NCBI GenBank assembly: GCA_963277665.1 | Contig: OY728142.1 | Location: forward strand, 8,570,001-8,634,000 | Reading direction: 5' to 3' | Length of the DNA stretch: 64,000 nt | Source of the DNA: Viscum album | Taxonomy: Eukaryota; Streptophyta; Magnoliopsida; Santalales; Viscaceae | Part shown: in pieces, positions 1 to 9,782 of the stretch | Layout of the letters: every line of letters starts with the position of its first letter | How positions within the stretch are numbered: the first letter of the stretch is position 1 | Made by a program: the position numbers and the translations under genes | Notes under the pieces: model-generated | The model's database searches: none | Seen by the model: the letters and a program-made list of their open reading frames with translations, nothing else | Told to the model about the DNA's origin: nothing

Positions 1-1558
1 GCACCGTTGAATCCGTAGTGCCGGGATTAGCATAAGGGAGGATACACTCTGACAATAGTAGTTCTGGAGAAAATGTTAGATTTTGGGACTTTAAAAAAAT
101 AAAATAAAAAAACTTTGTTATTTTATTTATTTTTTTATTTTCCACGAATAGAAATATAGTTGTGTGGGACCAACGGTGTGTCATGTCATTAAATGGCATG
201 ACCCTTCAAATCTTTTGTAACATCATCGATGGAATTTAGGAAGGTTCTTATAAAATGAACCCTCATTAATTCTACGAGCATTGCCCGCCCCCCCTCATAT
301 TTAAATGGAACTTGGAGAGAGTTAATTGGATGACATCACCAAGAAACAAAGTGTTGATAAAGTGCCACGACACCAACCATGGAGGACGATGCTGGTTCCA
401 GTGGGCGGTGATGGGTGACACCGAATCACGAACCAAAGGAAGACGCTTGAGCGGTAGCTTTGGTAGCTTGTTGTAGGGGTAACGAACACTGACCCACTTC
501 CTCAATCATGGGCACTCTACATCATTCTTGTGGTAGGTATTTATCTTGTTATAACTCTATTTGATTGCTGAATCCAAACCACTTGTTATCAAGTTAACAC
601 GGAGGGAACAGAACAAATAAACAAGGCCATACCCTCCACCCTTGATTGATTTTTGGTGTGTTCATTACAAAGTTGATCTTCAGGTCGAGAGAGATCTCAG
701 ATGGAAAACGATTGTGGAGGCCGACATCGGCTAGCCACGATGGAGGTGACACGTCGATGAACGATGTAGGGGGAGGTCGTGGCACAATGTTGTGGTGGTC
801 AACAAAGTGACTCACACCGACTGACATCATTGGTGATGCAGCGTGCCGTCATGGGCCGATGGTGGAGAAGGGTCGTGGATTTACAGCCGCTAAGGGGCCC
901 ATCAAGGCGTCCGAAAATTTCCAACCATAGATGGAGGCAATGACGCAGAACGACACGCCATTAGAGGAGTCGCCCCTCCAACACCATGGCGACGGGACCA
1001 ACATCAGGTACCGTGGGGGACCTGGGAGTTCCCCATAGGTGATTCCACTTTCCCTTCCAAATGAGAGGTGGATCCTCCCCTTACATTTCAGCTTGGGCAG
1101 ACTGTGCGAGCTAGCGGGTCGCGCCCCATCGCAGGACGGACCGCCCATTCCAGCGGGCCATGCCCCAGCGCGGGTCTGGCCATTCGAGCCCAGTAGGCCG
1201 CCCCTTATGGGCCGTGTCGAGCCCCCATACAGGCTAGGCCGCGCTCACTAACAGGCTGGGCTGGACCTCAGACGAGTGGGCCGAGCCTGCCATGGTCCAG
1301 CCCAGCCAGGTCAGACCTGGACTTGGTCGGACCAGACCCAGACTGGGCCGGACCAGACCCAAACCCAACCAGGCCCATTTTCGCTTAATGGGGCACAACG
1401 TGAAATTCGAGCATCCATTTGATGAACTATCTACGGCGCTGGGACTCTTCGGGATAGACACTCCTTTTAATATAATTCTCATGAGTTTGGAGACTGTTGG
1501 AGTATGACTAGGTTGGATCGAACCGTAGTCCAACCGGGCCCTCATAACTAAAATGCTT
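1..1558. other. Unassigned sequence with a GC-rich core
   Basis: No coding region or element end is recognised here. Several short reading frames exist (the longest is 103 codons) but they overlap one another on both strands inside the GC-rich part, which is what chance open frames in GC-rich DNA look like. About 1,060-1,380 is much richer in G and C than anything else in the window and contains many GGGCC and GGCCC words. It could be the promoter or leader part of an old LTR, but I cannot prove this. Confidence 0.5.
1325..1361. repeat. Two-copy 21-bp tandem repeat in the GC-rich block
   Basis: The 16-bp words GGTCGGACCAGACCCA (1,325) and GGCCGGACCAGACCCA (1,346) lie 21 bp apart and differ at one base. 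Partial copies of the same word are visible in the surrounding 100 bp. The repeat supports an origin by local slippage rather than by coding constraint. Confidence 0.75.
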
Positions 1559-1758
1559 ATAACTCACAGATAGGGCATCTGGTTAATGCACTGTCTGTCA
1601 CATTGAAACCCTTACAACCTGGTGGAACTTAATGGAAACCGTTGTGGAGATTATTTTTGGTGAATTTATGACCAGTATCTGTAGGGGAAAACTCTACGAA
1701 GCTCGAGCTAACCAAGTGCGAGAAATCATGGGGCTGGCTATAACTTGAATAAAGAAGA

Positions 1759-1933
1759 TCGATCCAATGTGGGTTAGCATCTATCGATCCTGTGTGGGTC
1801 AGCATGTATTAGATCAAGTGTGGGTTAGTACTCTGCGATCCTGTGTGGGTCATCACATACCAATCCTTTGTGGGTCAGATTTTATGTGGGTCAGTAGGGG
1901 TTAATACCTATCGATCCTGTGTGGGTCAGCAAT
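1759..1933. repeat. Degenerate minisatellite, unit close to CGATCCTGTGTGGGTCAGCA
   Basis: About seven copies of a roughly 20-27 bp unit are visible. The best copies start near 1,785, 1,838 and 1,914; weaker copies have GGGTTAG in place of GGGTCAG. Spacers differ in length, so the array is old or was formed in several steps. It lies inside or just upstream of the LTR fragment that ends at 2,872. Confidence 0.8.
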
Positions 1934-2039
1934 AGTGCTTCTTAACAGAATAAGACAGTCTAGCATAGGAAAAATAATCAGTACTTCTGTACATAAGTTA
2001 TACATGGTCTGAGGTGAGTCTTTTACCTTCTGTGTATTA

Positions 2040-2872
2040 TCTTTGTTGTGTTACCTGTTTGGTACTTCTATCTTCATGGTGTTACCTCTGTGGTACTTTT
2101 ACCTTCGTGGTGTTACCTTCGTGGTGTTAACTTCGTGGTGTTACCTGTGTGGTAATTCTATCATCGTGGTTTTATCTTTTTGGTACTTATACCTTCGTGG
2201 TGTTACCTTTGTGGTATTTTTCCCTCATGTATGAGATGAGTATATATTGATAACATAGGTATATTTTGGAACATATACCAAAGTAGAGTTTCTGTCTATC
2301 ACTTTGTTCTTGAGATGGAGGTCTTGATTTGTGGTTTTTCATTTTTTGAACTCTGAGAGACCTACAGGGGTCTTGGGTTCTCTTCTGACTATCGTTATAC
2401 TCACCGCTTCATGGGCTACACCCGCACCTTGTTGTTTCTTGTGCAGATGACGAACAACATTGATCAAGGATGAGGGAGCCAGGACTGGATGGTGCTCGAA
2501 GGTGGACCATTTTGTGTGACATGACACATGTACAACTGATCTTGAGTTGTACCTACCCCATAGGGTTAATCCTTAGTGGACGATCTAGGAGCTATTTTTC
2601 AATTTTCAGTTGTATTGTTACTTTTCTGTTGTACTTTTACATTTCAGTTGTTCTTATATTCCAACCCCTTTACATTCAACCCACTTTTACTATAGCATTA
2701 TACTACATGGTTTCTTCTTGATGTGTTCTTGGACTACATGTCTGTATAGGATAAGAGGATATTCCTTCACGTTTTAGGGATATGCCTTTTCGGTGTTGGT
2801 TACCAACCCCTAGCCTATGGAAGGTGGGATTGGGGTAGTCATGAAACAGGTCACGAGGGATGGATCATGACA
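2040..2872 (+). mobile_element. Old Gypsy LTR fragment, plus strand (3' part of an LTR)
   Basis: The last 150 bp before 2,872 align, at about two-thirds identity by eye, with the reverse complement of the Gyp-A LTR that starts at 15,708. Shared words include GATATNCC, the stretch around CCCCTAGCCTAT, AGGTGGGA, and the terminal TGACA. The LTR therefore ends at CA 2,871-2,872 in the plus direction. The bases that follow, TCTATCAA, may be a decayed iMet primer site (TGGTATCA). The left limit is not resolved; the 31-bp minisatellite may lie inside this LTR. It could be a solo LTR or the 5' LTR of a plus-strand copy whose interior is lost. Confidence 0.55.
2048..2229. repeat. 31-bp minisatellite (GTGTTACC...TTCGTG)
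   Basis: Units begin with GTGTTACC and end with TTCGTG or TTCATG. Five full 31-bp units are visible (the first two start at 2,048 and 2,079) plus two 14-bp short units in the middle (GTGTTACCTTCGTG and GTGTTAACTTCGTG). The short units are full units with the central 17 bp lost, which points to unequal exchange or slippage. An open frame of 63 codons across it is only a translation of the repeat. Confidence 0.9.
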
Positions 2873-3230
2873 TCTATCAATTTTTAGGATCCTTTTGGGA
2901 GAGGATATACTTGAGACTCTTGTTATTAGATTATATGATAAACTAATCTCCCATCAGGTAGTGTCAAAAAATATTTAGTGTGGAGACTACCATTGTTAAT
3001 TCAAGATCATGTGTCACATAGTTCTACTAATTTGGTCTTAACTGATGTGAACTGAAGGTAATCAACTCCTACCTCAGCATTAGATCACAACCAAGGCTGG
3101 TTCATGATGCATTTGATTATACCCTATATTGGACACCCTCTTTGAAAATCTCAAAATGGGAGTGCTCATGATTTTTTTCCTTGACTATTGAAATTCCTTT
3201 TAGAATCTCTCTTTATACACAAAAGGTTTC
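2873..3230. other. Junction region without recognisable genes
   Basis: This stretch lies between an LTR end reading rightwards (2,872) and Gyp-A pol remnants reading leftwards (from about 3,240). It should therefore contain a breakpoint between two opposed copies of the same Gypsy family. I see no coding motif and no clear target duplication in it. Confidence 0.4.
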
Positions 3231-3239
3231 AACTTTATT

Positions 3240-4170
3240 TTTAACGTTTTCATGGGAACATATATCCATTATAAATAAGGTATGAATCTACTTTAATATC
3301 CCACCACCAAAATGAAGATACACACCTCCATCACGCTTTTTATGGCTCCCATGTTAACAAAAACTGACCCATGGTTGGGTCGACTACCCCTCCATCTATT
3401 AAGATAAAATGTCCAAAAAAGTGGATAGACTAAATCTAAAACTATAACATTGATAGATTAAAATATAGTTGGTGAATTCAGAGTATGTCTAGAACTATCC
3501 TCAATTGTCTTGCATGCTCTTCCTCAGGCACTATGTACACAAGGATATTGTTGAAGAAGAATACCATGAACAAGTCTGAAAAAGTCTAGAAGATCGAGTT
3601 CTAGTGCTCCATAAACACTACTAGGGAATATATCATGGAAAAGGGAATCACCATGTACGTATAGTGAATATATAATCATATGAATTCAATCTTCGGTATA
3701 TCCTAATCCTATACTCGCAACTAGTGATATCCATACCTATGGTCATCCTTTTAAAACCATCATTCTCCTCTCAACGGATCATATTGACCATTAATCCATT
3801 TTAGTGGATAAGTTTTTCATCATGGTCACTTGGTTTAAACATTAGTAATACACAGATAACCTTATGCTTCATCTTCCTTCTTGGTGATTAAAATAGGGGA
3901 TTTCCAAGTGAACTACAAGGACTAACAAATACCTTCCTCTACAAGTCCTTCAACTACACCCTCAGTTCGTGATGCTATGAGGGAGACAAACGATGCTCTA
4001 TAGCAGATATTAGTGTCGTACTCGGTTTTAGGTCAATCCTGAATTCAATATCTTGAATGAAAGGAAATCCTATAACTTCCTTATGGAAGACATCCTCATA
4101 CTCCACACCCACTACAGGAAATTGGGTACTCATAACATCCACTACAAGAAGGGTTAGGCTGGACAACTGT
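3240..4170 (-). pseudogene. Gyp-A reverse transcriptase, decayed
   Basis: This is a Ty3/Gypsy reverse transcriptase on the minus strand, full of stops and frameshifts. It begins near 4,150 with the usual stretch before the RT core (EYEDVFHKEV, then a counterpart of REIEFxIDLxPGTxPIS). It continues with a decayed version of the SPxxxPVLFVKKKDG/LCIDYR region (3,900-3,830) and the catalytic region near 3,540, where VFFNNILVY stands for the family's VVFIDDILVY, so both catalytic aspartates are replaced. A remnant of the FLGHxIS segment lies at about 3,400. The RNase H and integrase expected further left are absent. The order of domains on the minus strand agrees with the gag and primer site to the right. 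Confidence 0.85.
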
Positions 4171-4239
4171 GGAGTAATCTGTTATAACTTCTTATGCATG
4201 AGTCCACCCTACAATGCCTAGGTTTCCTTTTACTAAAAA

Positions 4240-4570
4240 ATATAACTTATTCACACTAATGAGGATACACCACATCCTTTACATGGAACAATAAAAACAG
4301 GAATGATATTTGGATAAACATTCCATGCCTACGCTGAAGTTATAAGTCCTAATTACTAATATAAAGAGATCCCAACAGAAAGTCCTACCTCCAATATCTA
4401 GGACACAATGTACGATTAAGTGTGTGATATCTATATGTCTCCAATAACATGGTTCGATCCAAGAGCTCAATTAGAATATCTAAGTCTCAAAAATTTTATG
4501 TGGTAGGAAATAAATTACTAGAAACCATGTCTATCGATACTACAACCATAGTAGAAAAGAATCATATCAT
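4240..4570 (-). pseudogene. Gyp-A aspartic protease domain, decayed
   Basis: A 63-codon open stretch (4,279-4,470) reads like the C-terminal half of a Gypsy protease: a DLFILVIRTYNFSVGMEWL-type segment matches the family's DLIVLxMxxFDVILGMDWL, followed by SKYHSCFYC for the usual xYHAxxxC. The Asp-Thr-Gly active site expected upstream, near 4,560, is not readable. The piece sits between the gag and RT remnants in the correct order. Confidence 0.75.
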
Positions 4571-4969
4571 TCCATGAATAATTCTTCGGGCACTAGGGTT
4601 ATAATCATTTACCACCTACAGTTCCCCCCAATCCTCTAGCCCCCTTAGCCTATCGTAGACCACCTAGGGGTGGTGGTGGTAATATGTTAAAGAATCTAAA
4701 AAATCCAGTGGCTCTCCCTGCTCTTCTTCCATGTTTGTTACCCTGTGAACCTACCTACTCCTTCCACTATCTTTTCCTTAGTTTTCCATCCATGGTCTCT
4801 TTTTCAGCTATACGGTGGGTTTTATAATCTCTCACAAGATGTACCTTTAAATAAAATGAGTATCACCACCTCTCATTGGAGAGATTGGAGCCACCCGGTG
4901 ATCCTTGAACCATAGATCCTATATCCTAGGACATCATCTTGAAACATCAAATTTTTCCTGATCACTTAG

Positions 4970-5733
4970 ACTAACCTTTACTCCCTTCTTCCAAGGCCTC
5001 CAAACATATGTTCCTTATAGAATCAACAACTAGATATGTTCGGTCAACCATGAAACTCTCAATCATGATGGATTTCTCTATCACATCAGTATAGGTAGAA
5101 AGGCATAGTGGGATACAAGTGGTATAGATGTATCTATGAAATCCTCTCTTGAAGGTCTGATCCCTAAATAAATGGTCAGAAACCATATCCATCAAGTACC
5201 TAGAGTGGCCTGAAAACCATGATGAATACTCTTCTACGATCGTGATTCCCTACTGGAGCTGAAGAAGCTCCCAGATACGTACACCCCATAGTTTAATTGG
5301 AGATAAATCCTCTCTAAAAAGGCTCTAAAACGGTTACCTTGCTAGATTAACCTAATCCTAAGATTGGGTCATGAAAACCCATCGTCAACATGTTGATACA
5401 TGAAGAAGGATAAACTCTAGGACCACTATATGATATGTTAGTGTATTAACCATATGGAAAACATAGGTCACCACCTCAATGCATTCCTCAACCACCTATG
5501 GGTCAGTCATGCCTTGAAACCTGAGGGGTCTCTATCGCTGAATTCCGTGATGTACCCTAAGCCTATGCAAATCATACACTGGTAATACGGGTACCATGTG
5601 CTTCTCTAAAAGTGGTGGTATAGCTGGTGAGCCACATGGAGGTAACACCTCTAGAGATGGACCTTGTATAAATGCCTCGTCGTTGAGGGAATCATTCTCA
5701 AGATCATGATGCTATATCCTAACTGACATATTT
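4970..5733 (-). pseudogene. Gyp-A gag, decayed and interrupted by TRG-1
   Basis: Minus-strand Gypsy gag remnant. Around 5,560-5,480 a counterpart of PPxFxGxxDPxVAExWI is readable, and 5,195-4,971 gives the C-terminal gag segment (FKRGFHRYI, then LSTYTDVIEKSIMIE, like the family's LRLxTYAEVVERALxxE). No clean zinc knuckle is seen between 4,960 and 4,600. The start of gag is cut by the TRG-1 insertion at 5,733; the missing leader and primer site continue at 15,389. Composition of the motifs suggests a Tekay/Del-type chromovirus, but no chromodomain is present to confirm it. Confidence 0.75.
5729..5733. repeat. Target-site duplication TATTT, left copy (TRG-1)
   Basis: TATTT directly precedes the TG of the TRG-1 5' LTR and recurs directly after the CA of its 3' LTR at 15,389-15,393. 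A perfect 5-bp duplication is the signature of LTR-retrotransposon integration and fixes both ends of the element. Confidence 0.97.
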
Positions 5734-7091
5734 TGTAACACCCAAAGCTTCCACGGTACGTTTCCCTTCGAATAATGCAATAGCGTGTGTTGTATGCATC
5801 CTCGAGCTCTAACACACACCACAACTAATTAAACTAGCCGTTGTGAATAGTAATACATACTTTATGAAATTTTATAAATTTTATTTATCAAAATGGACTT
5901 CATTTTTGGATACGGAATATTGAAATTAGCCTATGTTGAATTTTTGGTATTTTTCCGAGAACTTCTAATTTTTTATGAATAGTGAAAAATACTTAAAAAC
6001 AACTTTTTAAATAAAAATAATTTATAGTGATAAACTATACTATTTAGTGGTTTTAAAGTATAATTAGAATATATTTTTACCATTTTATCCAATGGTGGTC
6101 ATTAGAATTAATTTGACATTGAAATTGGACATAAACAATTGCCAATCTTTTGATATAAATTGTTTCTTAGAAACACGCTATTTTTTGTAACAGCGGGAAT
6201 TAATTATAAAATTAATTAATGCAACATATATGTTTGGAATTCTGTAAAATAGACATCATTTTTGAATTCGGAATATCAATTATAGCTTAGGGTGAAATTT
6301 TGGCATTGTTCTGAAAAACTTCAATTTTTGATGAATAGTGAAACCACTAAGTGGTAGTTAAATAACTGATTTTTCATTTAAATGAAATATTACCACTTCT
6401 GTGTTTTGATTTTCAAAAATCCGACATACATGGTTTTCATTAAGAAGTAAAATGTGGTTCAATGAGATTAAAATCATTTTTTGGTGAATAGTAACTTTTA
6501 AGTTCTTAATCGCGATTAGAGGTAATTAGTGTAGTTTAAGGTAAAAATAATGTTTTAATAATATGAGATGAGCTTGAAACTTGTCCTACTCCTATTGGAT
6601 GAGTCATGGACGACCAAGACAACCCATGGGTCAACTTGGGGACCCCATGGAGCCACTTTAGTTGGAAAATGACATTAATATATATTTATTTAATGTTAAA
6701 ATTAAATTGAGACAAACATGAGTTGTTTTACTAAAACAGTTTTTAAGTGGGGTTACACAAGTCCCAATTTTGACTATAAATATTAATTAGAAAGATAAAA
6801 AGATTTCCTACATCATAGTATTTTTTTATAATTTTTAGACATTAAATAAATTAAATTATTTATGACATCATTATGATGCAGCGATGACCTCATTATTTAA
6901 CAATTTTAATAAAATGAAACGATAATGTAAAATCCAAGGCTTACACTTGCACAAAGACTATTTAATGGGTATATTTATAACCCTTATCACCTTATCCACG
7001 AATTATATAAGTGTGGGACCTTTAGAATCCGAAAAGCATTGTATAATAATGTAAGATTTCAATCTTTCCAAAAGAGCCCCTCCTATCCTCT

Positions 7092-7098
7092 TATAAAA
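7092..7098 (+). promoter_or_regulatory. TATA box of the TRG-1 5' LTR
   Basis: TATAAAA follows CTCCTATCCTCT and is followed by GGCCCCCACC, a typical plant LTR core promoter. The same site is kept in the other three TRG-1/TRG-2 LTRs (13,190; 48,329; 55,130) even where the neighbourhood has diverged, which supports function. Transcription would start about 30 bp downstream, near 7,125. Confidence 0.8.
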
Positions 7099-7440
7099 GG
7101 CCCCCACCTCTACCACCTTATTCACACTTTCAAGCCTTTTGATTCAGCCAAAATCTTCCCAAATACTCTCCCAAATTCTCTCCCTTCATACTAGAATCTT
7201 ACTTTAGTCATAAAGCCATCCTATGGAGTCCTTTTGATCAAATAAAAAGAAGAACCCGAAGAAGAGGTAACATTTTCATCACCCTCTTTCAAGTTTCTTT
7301 CTTCTTCCACTCCCTCTTTGTTTATTATTTCTATTCTAAAATTATAACTCAAGTATCTTATATATACTGTGATGTTATTATAAATATGGAACAACCATAT
7401 TCAGTATTCTACCCATCAGTTGAATGACATGTCACCATAC

Positions 7441-7469
7441 GTGCGTACGTACGGCTTACCGTCTCCACG
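7441..7469 (+). repeat. 29-bp LTR motif, TRG-1 5' LTR copy 1
   Basis: The motif has a core GTGCGTACGTACGG, which includes the self-complementary CGTACGTACG, two variable bases, and a constant tail TACCGTCTCCACG. It is GC-rich and stands in very AT-rich DNA. The next copy starts exactly 189 bp downstream. Confidence 0.92.
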
Positions 7470-7629
7470 TCGTGGTGTAATTGTTATTCAATATATTATT
7501 ATTTTGATGGGTATAATAATGATATGTAACTCATGTAAATAATAAATATAACATGATAATGATTCTGTATATATGATATAATATCCAACTATATATTATT
7601 TTAATATCAAAATAATGATATGGTCGCTC

Positions 7630-7658
7630 GTGCGTACGTACGGACTACCGTCTCCACG
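7630..7658 (+). repeat. 29-bp LTR motif, TRG-1 5' LTR copy 2
   Basis: It is identical to copy 1 except for the two variable bases between core and tail (AC in place of CT or TT-type reading). The flanks of the two copies are different, so only the motif is duplicated. Confidence 0.92.
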
Positions 7659-8627
7659 AACGCGATGAGATTCATTCTCCGTCGTATCCATTCAAGTATA
7701 ATTATCATTTAATGATTTAAAAATAATGTTTAAGGACATGATATCATTCTGGATATGAATAAGATACAACCTACCCATGAAAAACACGACTTGCGTAACA
7801 AAACATATAAAAGAAAACGAGTAAGTTAACACCCGAAACAACGATAAATCTAAGATATTGTTAACAATGCAATGTTAAAAGATCATATATGATATCATAT
7901 TAATGTATATGATTCTTGTATAATTTAATAACAATTATTTCACCATTATACATGAGGTTAAACTACCCCAACCAAGGAAAAGTACAAGGTAAGGGTTTAC
8001 TTCACAACCTCTTCATTATCCAAGGTTGTTATTACGTAAATATCCACTTGGACCTCGTTATCATCCACATCCATGTTACTTAAAAATGTCTTTCAAAACA
8101 TTTTTACTATTAAATAGAAAATGGGTTAAAGTCATTTATACCCTTATACGTTTTTGAAAGGAATCTTACCGTCGTTTTCCAAACAATGTACTTTTTGACC
8201 TTTTTGACAAATTTAAGGTAAGAATGTTTTTTTAACTTATACGGCGGGTGCGGCTATTTTCTGCCATTATAACTTCATCGAAGCATCCCTTACAAGCTTA
8301 TAAGAATATTTTCAAAGTAAATGTATTATTTTATAATTATGGGACTTGTAAATGATTTCAAAAAAGAGAGATATTTCTCTTAAATAGCTTTGATTTCATC
8401 CATGTCAACATCCTTTGATGGGTTTTAAGTTTAATTGAAATTGATTTATGATACAAAACTCCCATTGAAAATTTTGTGAAATATTTGACTTTGGATGTGT
8501 TATTTTTATACCATCCATAGTTATGGAGAAATTGTTGAAGTTTCGTATGCTAGTTTTAATACGAATATTTATGTTATGTTTAAACCTAATCATATGAGGA
8601 ATGTATTGGACTTAATAAGTGACGGGT

Positions 8628-8672
8628 GGAGCCCGCTATAGCTCCTCGATGCATCGGTAGGTCTCATGAGAC
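8628..8672 (+). promoter_or_regulatory. Palindrome-rich conserved LTR block (TRG-1 5' LTR)
   Basis: Three self-complementary units lie in 45 bp: GGAGC paired with GCTCC around an 8-bp loop (8,628-8,645), CGATGCATCG (8,647-8,656) and GTCTCATGAGAC (8,661-8,672). The block is unchanged in the TRG-1 3' LTR (14,728-14,772), partly kept in TRG-2 (50,075-50,117), and its last palindrome is found in TRG-3 (38,403-38,414). It would be transcribed as part of the long U5, where it could fold into three short hairpins. Its role is unknown. Confidence 0.75.
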
Positions 8673-9290
8673 AACTAGTCGAGGAATTGGCTGAGGCCCT
8701 TTCCAAATTTGATTTATGGTTTTGGCCAAGGCCTTAATCATTTTAGACGTCTTGGCCGAGGCCTTGACAAAATGTTTCAGAATGTCCGGCATTATACATT
8801 CCCTCATTGTGAAAGTGGTTATTGATCTTTCATTTGATTATTCATCTAGTAGAATATCCATGTGAGTAAGTAAGTGGCATTATTTGATTTTACTTTTTCC
8901 ATATTATGCTGAATTTCAAGTTTAATAAGGCTTTTGTTTAGTTATACATTGCCTTAAATGTTTATGTTTATTTATGAAAGCTTCCGCAATATTGTTATCC
9001 TTACTGTGCATCTGAGCTCACCCCATTCAATGTTTTAATATTTTCCAGGATGTGAAGAAGTATTTTATGAATGACCTGCCGGGATAGTCAGAAGAGGATA
9101 TGAGTGTGTACTATGGAGACTTTGTTATTTTATATTTTCAATTTATGATGTAATGTAACATTTATGAATGTATGTCGTGTTTCCAAGGCTACTAAACTAA
9201 TCGGTCTTTCGAGACTTGATCTTTTGTGATCATGCCAATGTTACGAAGTAAGGCACCGACTCTGGGTAGCTGGGGTTGGGGCGTTACAGT

Positions 9291-9302
9291 TGGTATCAGA
9301 GG
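9291..9302 (+). other. Primer-binding site for initiator Met-tRNA (TRG-1)
   Basis: TGGTATCAGAGG lies 2 bp after the end of the 5' LTR. Its first 11 bases match the complement of the plant initiator Met-tRNA 3' end, the standard minus-strand primer of many plant LTR elements. Confidence 0.95.
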
Positions 9303-9782
9303 AAGTTTAGTACTAACCTTGGAATCTAGATTTAGATAAACTCTTATTAGAGTACATAGCCCGAAGATAGACTTTGAGGATTAGTATAGAAGAACTTCCT
9401 AGAATTTTGGTATTGTAGAGATGTTGTGAGTTTTCCGAGCAATACATCCCTGTCTGGATACGAGCTGGTAGAGGCGGCTCTGGAACAGATGTACCTAGGT
9501 GTAAAACCTGAAAACACAGCTTTGTTCTAGACTCGAACGAGAACTGGTGCACGACAACGGGCCTTGCTGCACTCTTAGTTACGACACTCCCGGGGGATAT
9601 GCTTTGGATAATTCTCATTTTCTTTATAAACCTCTATGAAGGGTTATGAGTATATAATTCCTCAAAGAAAACATTTTTATGGATTATATCCATAAATATT
9701 TCAATTTATGTTAAGTATCTTACAAGTACGGAATTATTTATTTTGATTTATAAACTAATATAGTTTATGCCATTGTATAGAA

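Larger units (their letters stand above)
5734..9288 (+). repeat. TRG-1 5' LTR
   Basis: It begins TGTAACACCC and ends GGGGCGTTACA. The ends form a near-perfect 13-bp inverted repeat with the 3' LTR version (TGTAACACCCCAA / TTGGGGCGTTACA). The TATA box at 7,092 implies a U3 of about 1.4 kb and a very long R plus U5 of about 2.2 kb. It contains two copies of the 29-bp motif (7,441 and 7,630), the palindrome block at 8,628-8,672 and three GGCCNAGGCCTT-like words at 8,690-8,770. It carries about 62 bp near 6,520-6,600 that the 3' LTR lacks. Confidence 0.96.

Noticed and set aside
849..1545. Overlapping frames of 70-103 codons on both strands
   Set aside because: They lie in the GC-rich block, where stops are rare by chance, and show no domain, and they overlap each other.
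1759..2229. Regular repeats that could be taken for a CRISPR array
   Set aside because: Units are adjacent or overlap in sequence with no unique spacers of constant length; the window is eukaryotic. They are minisatellites.
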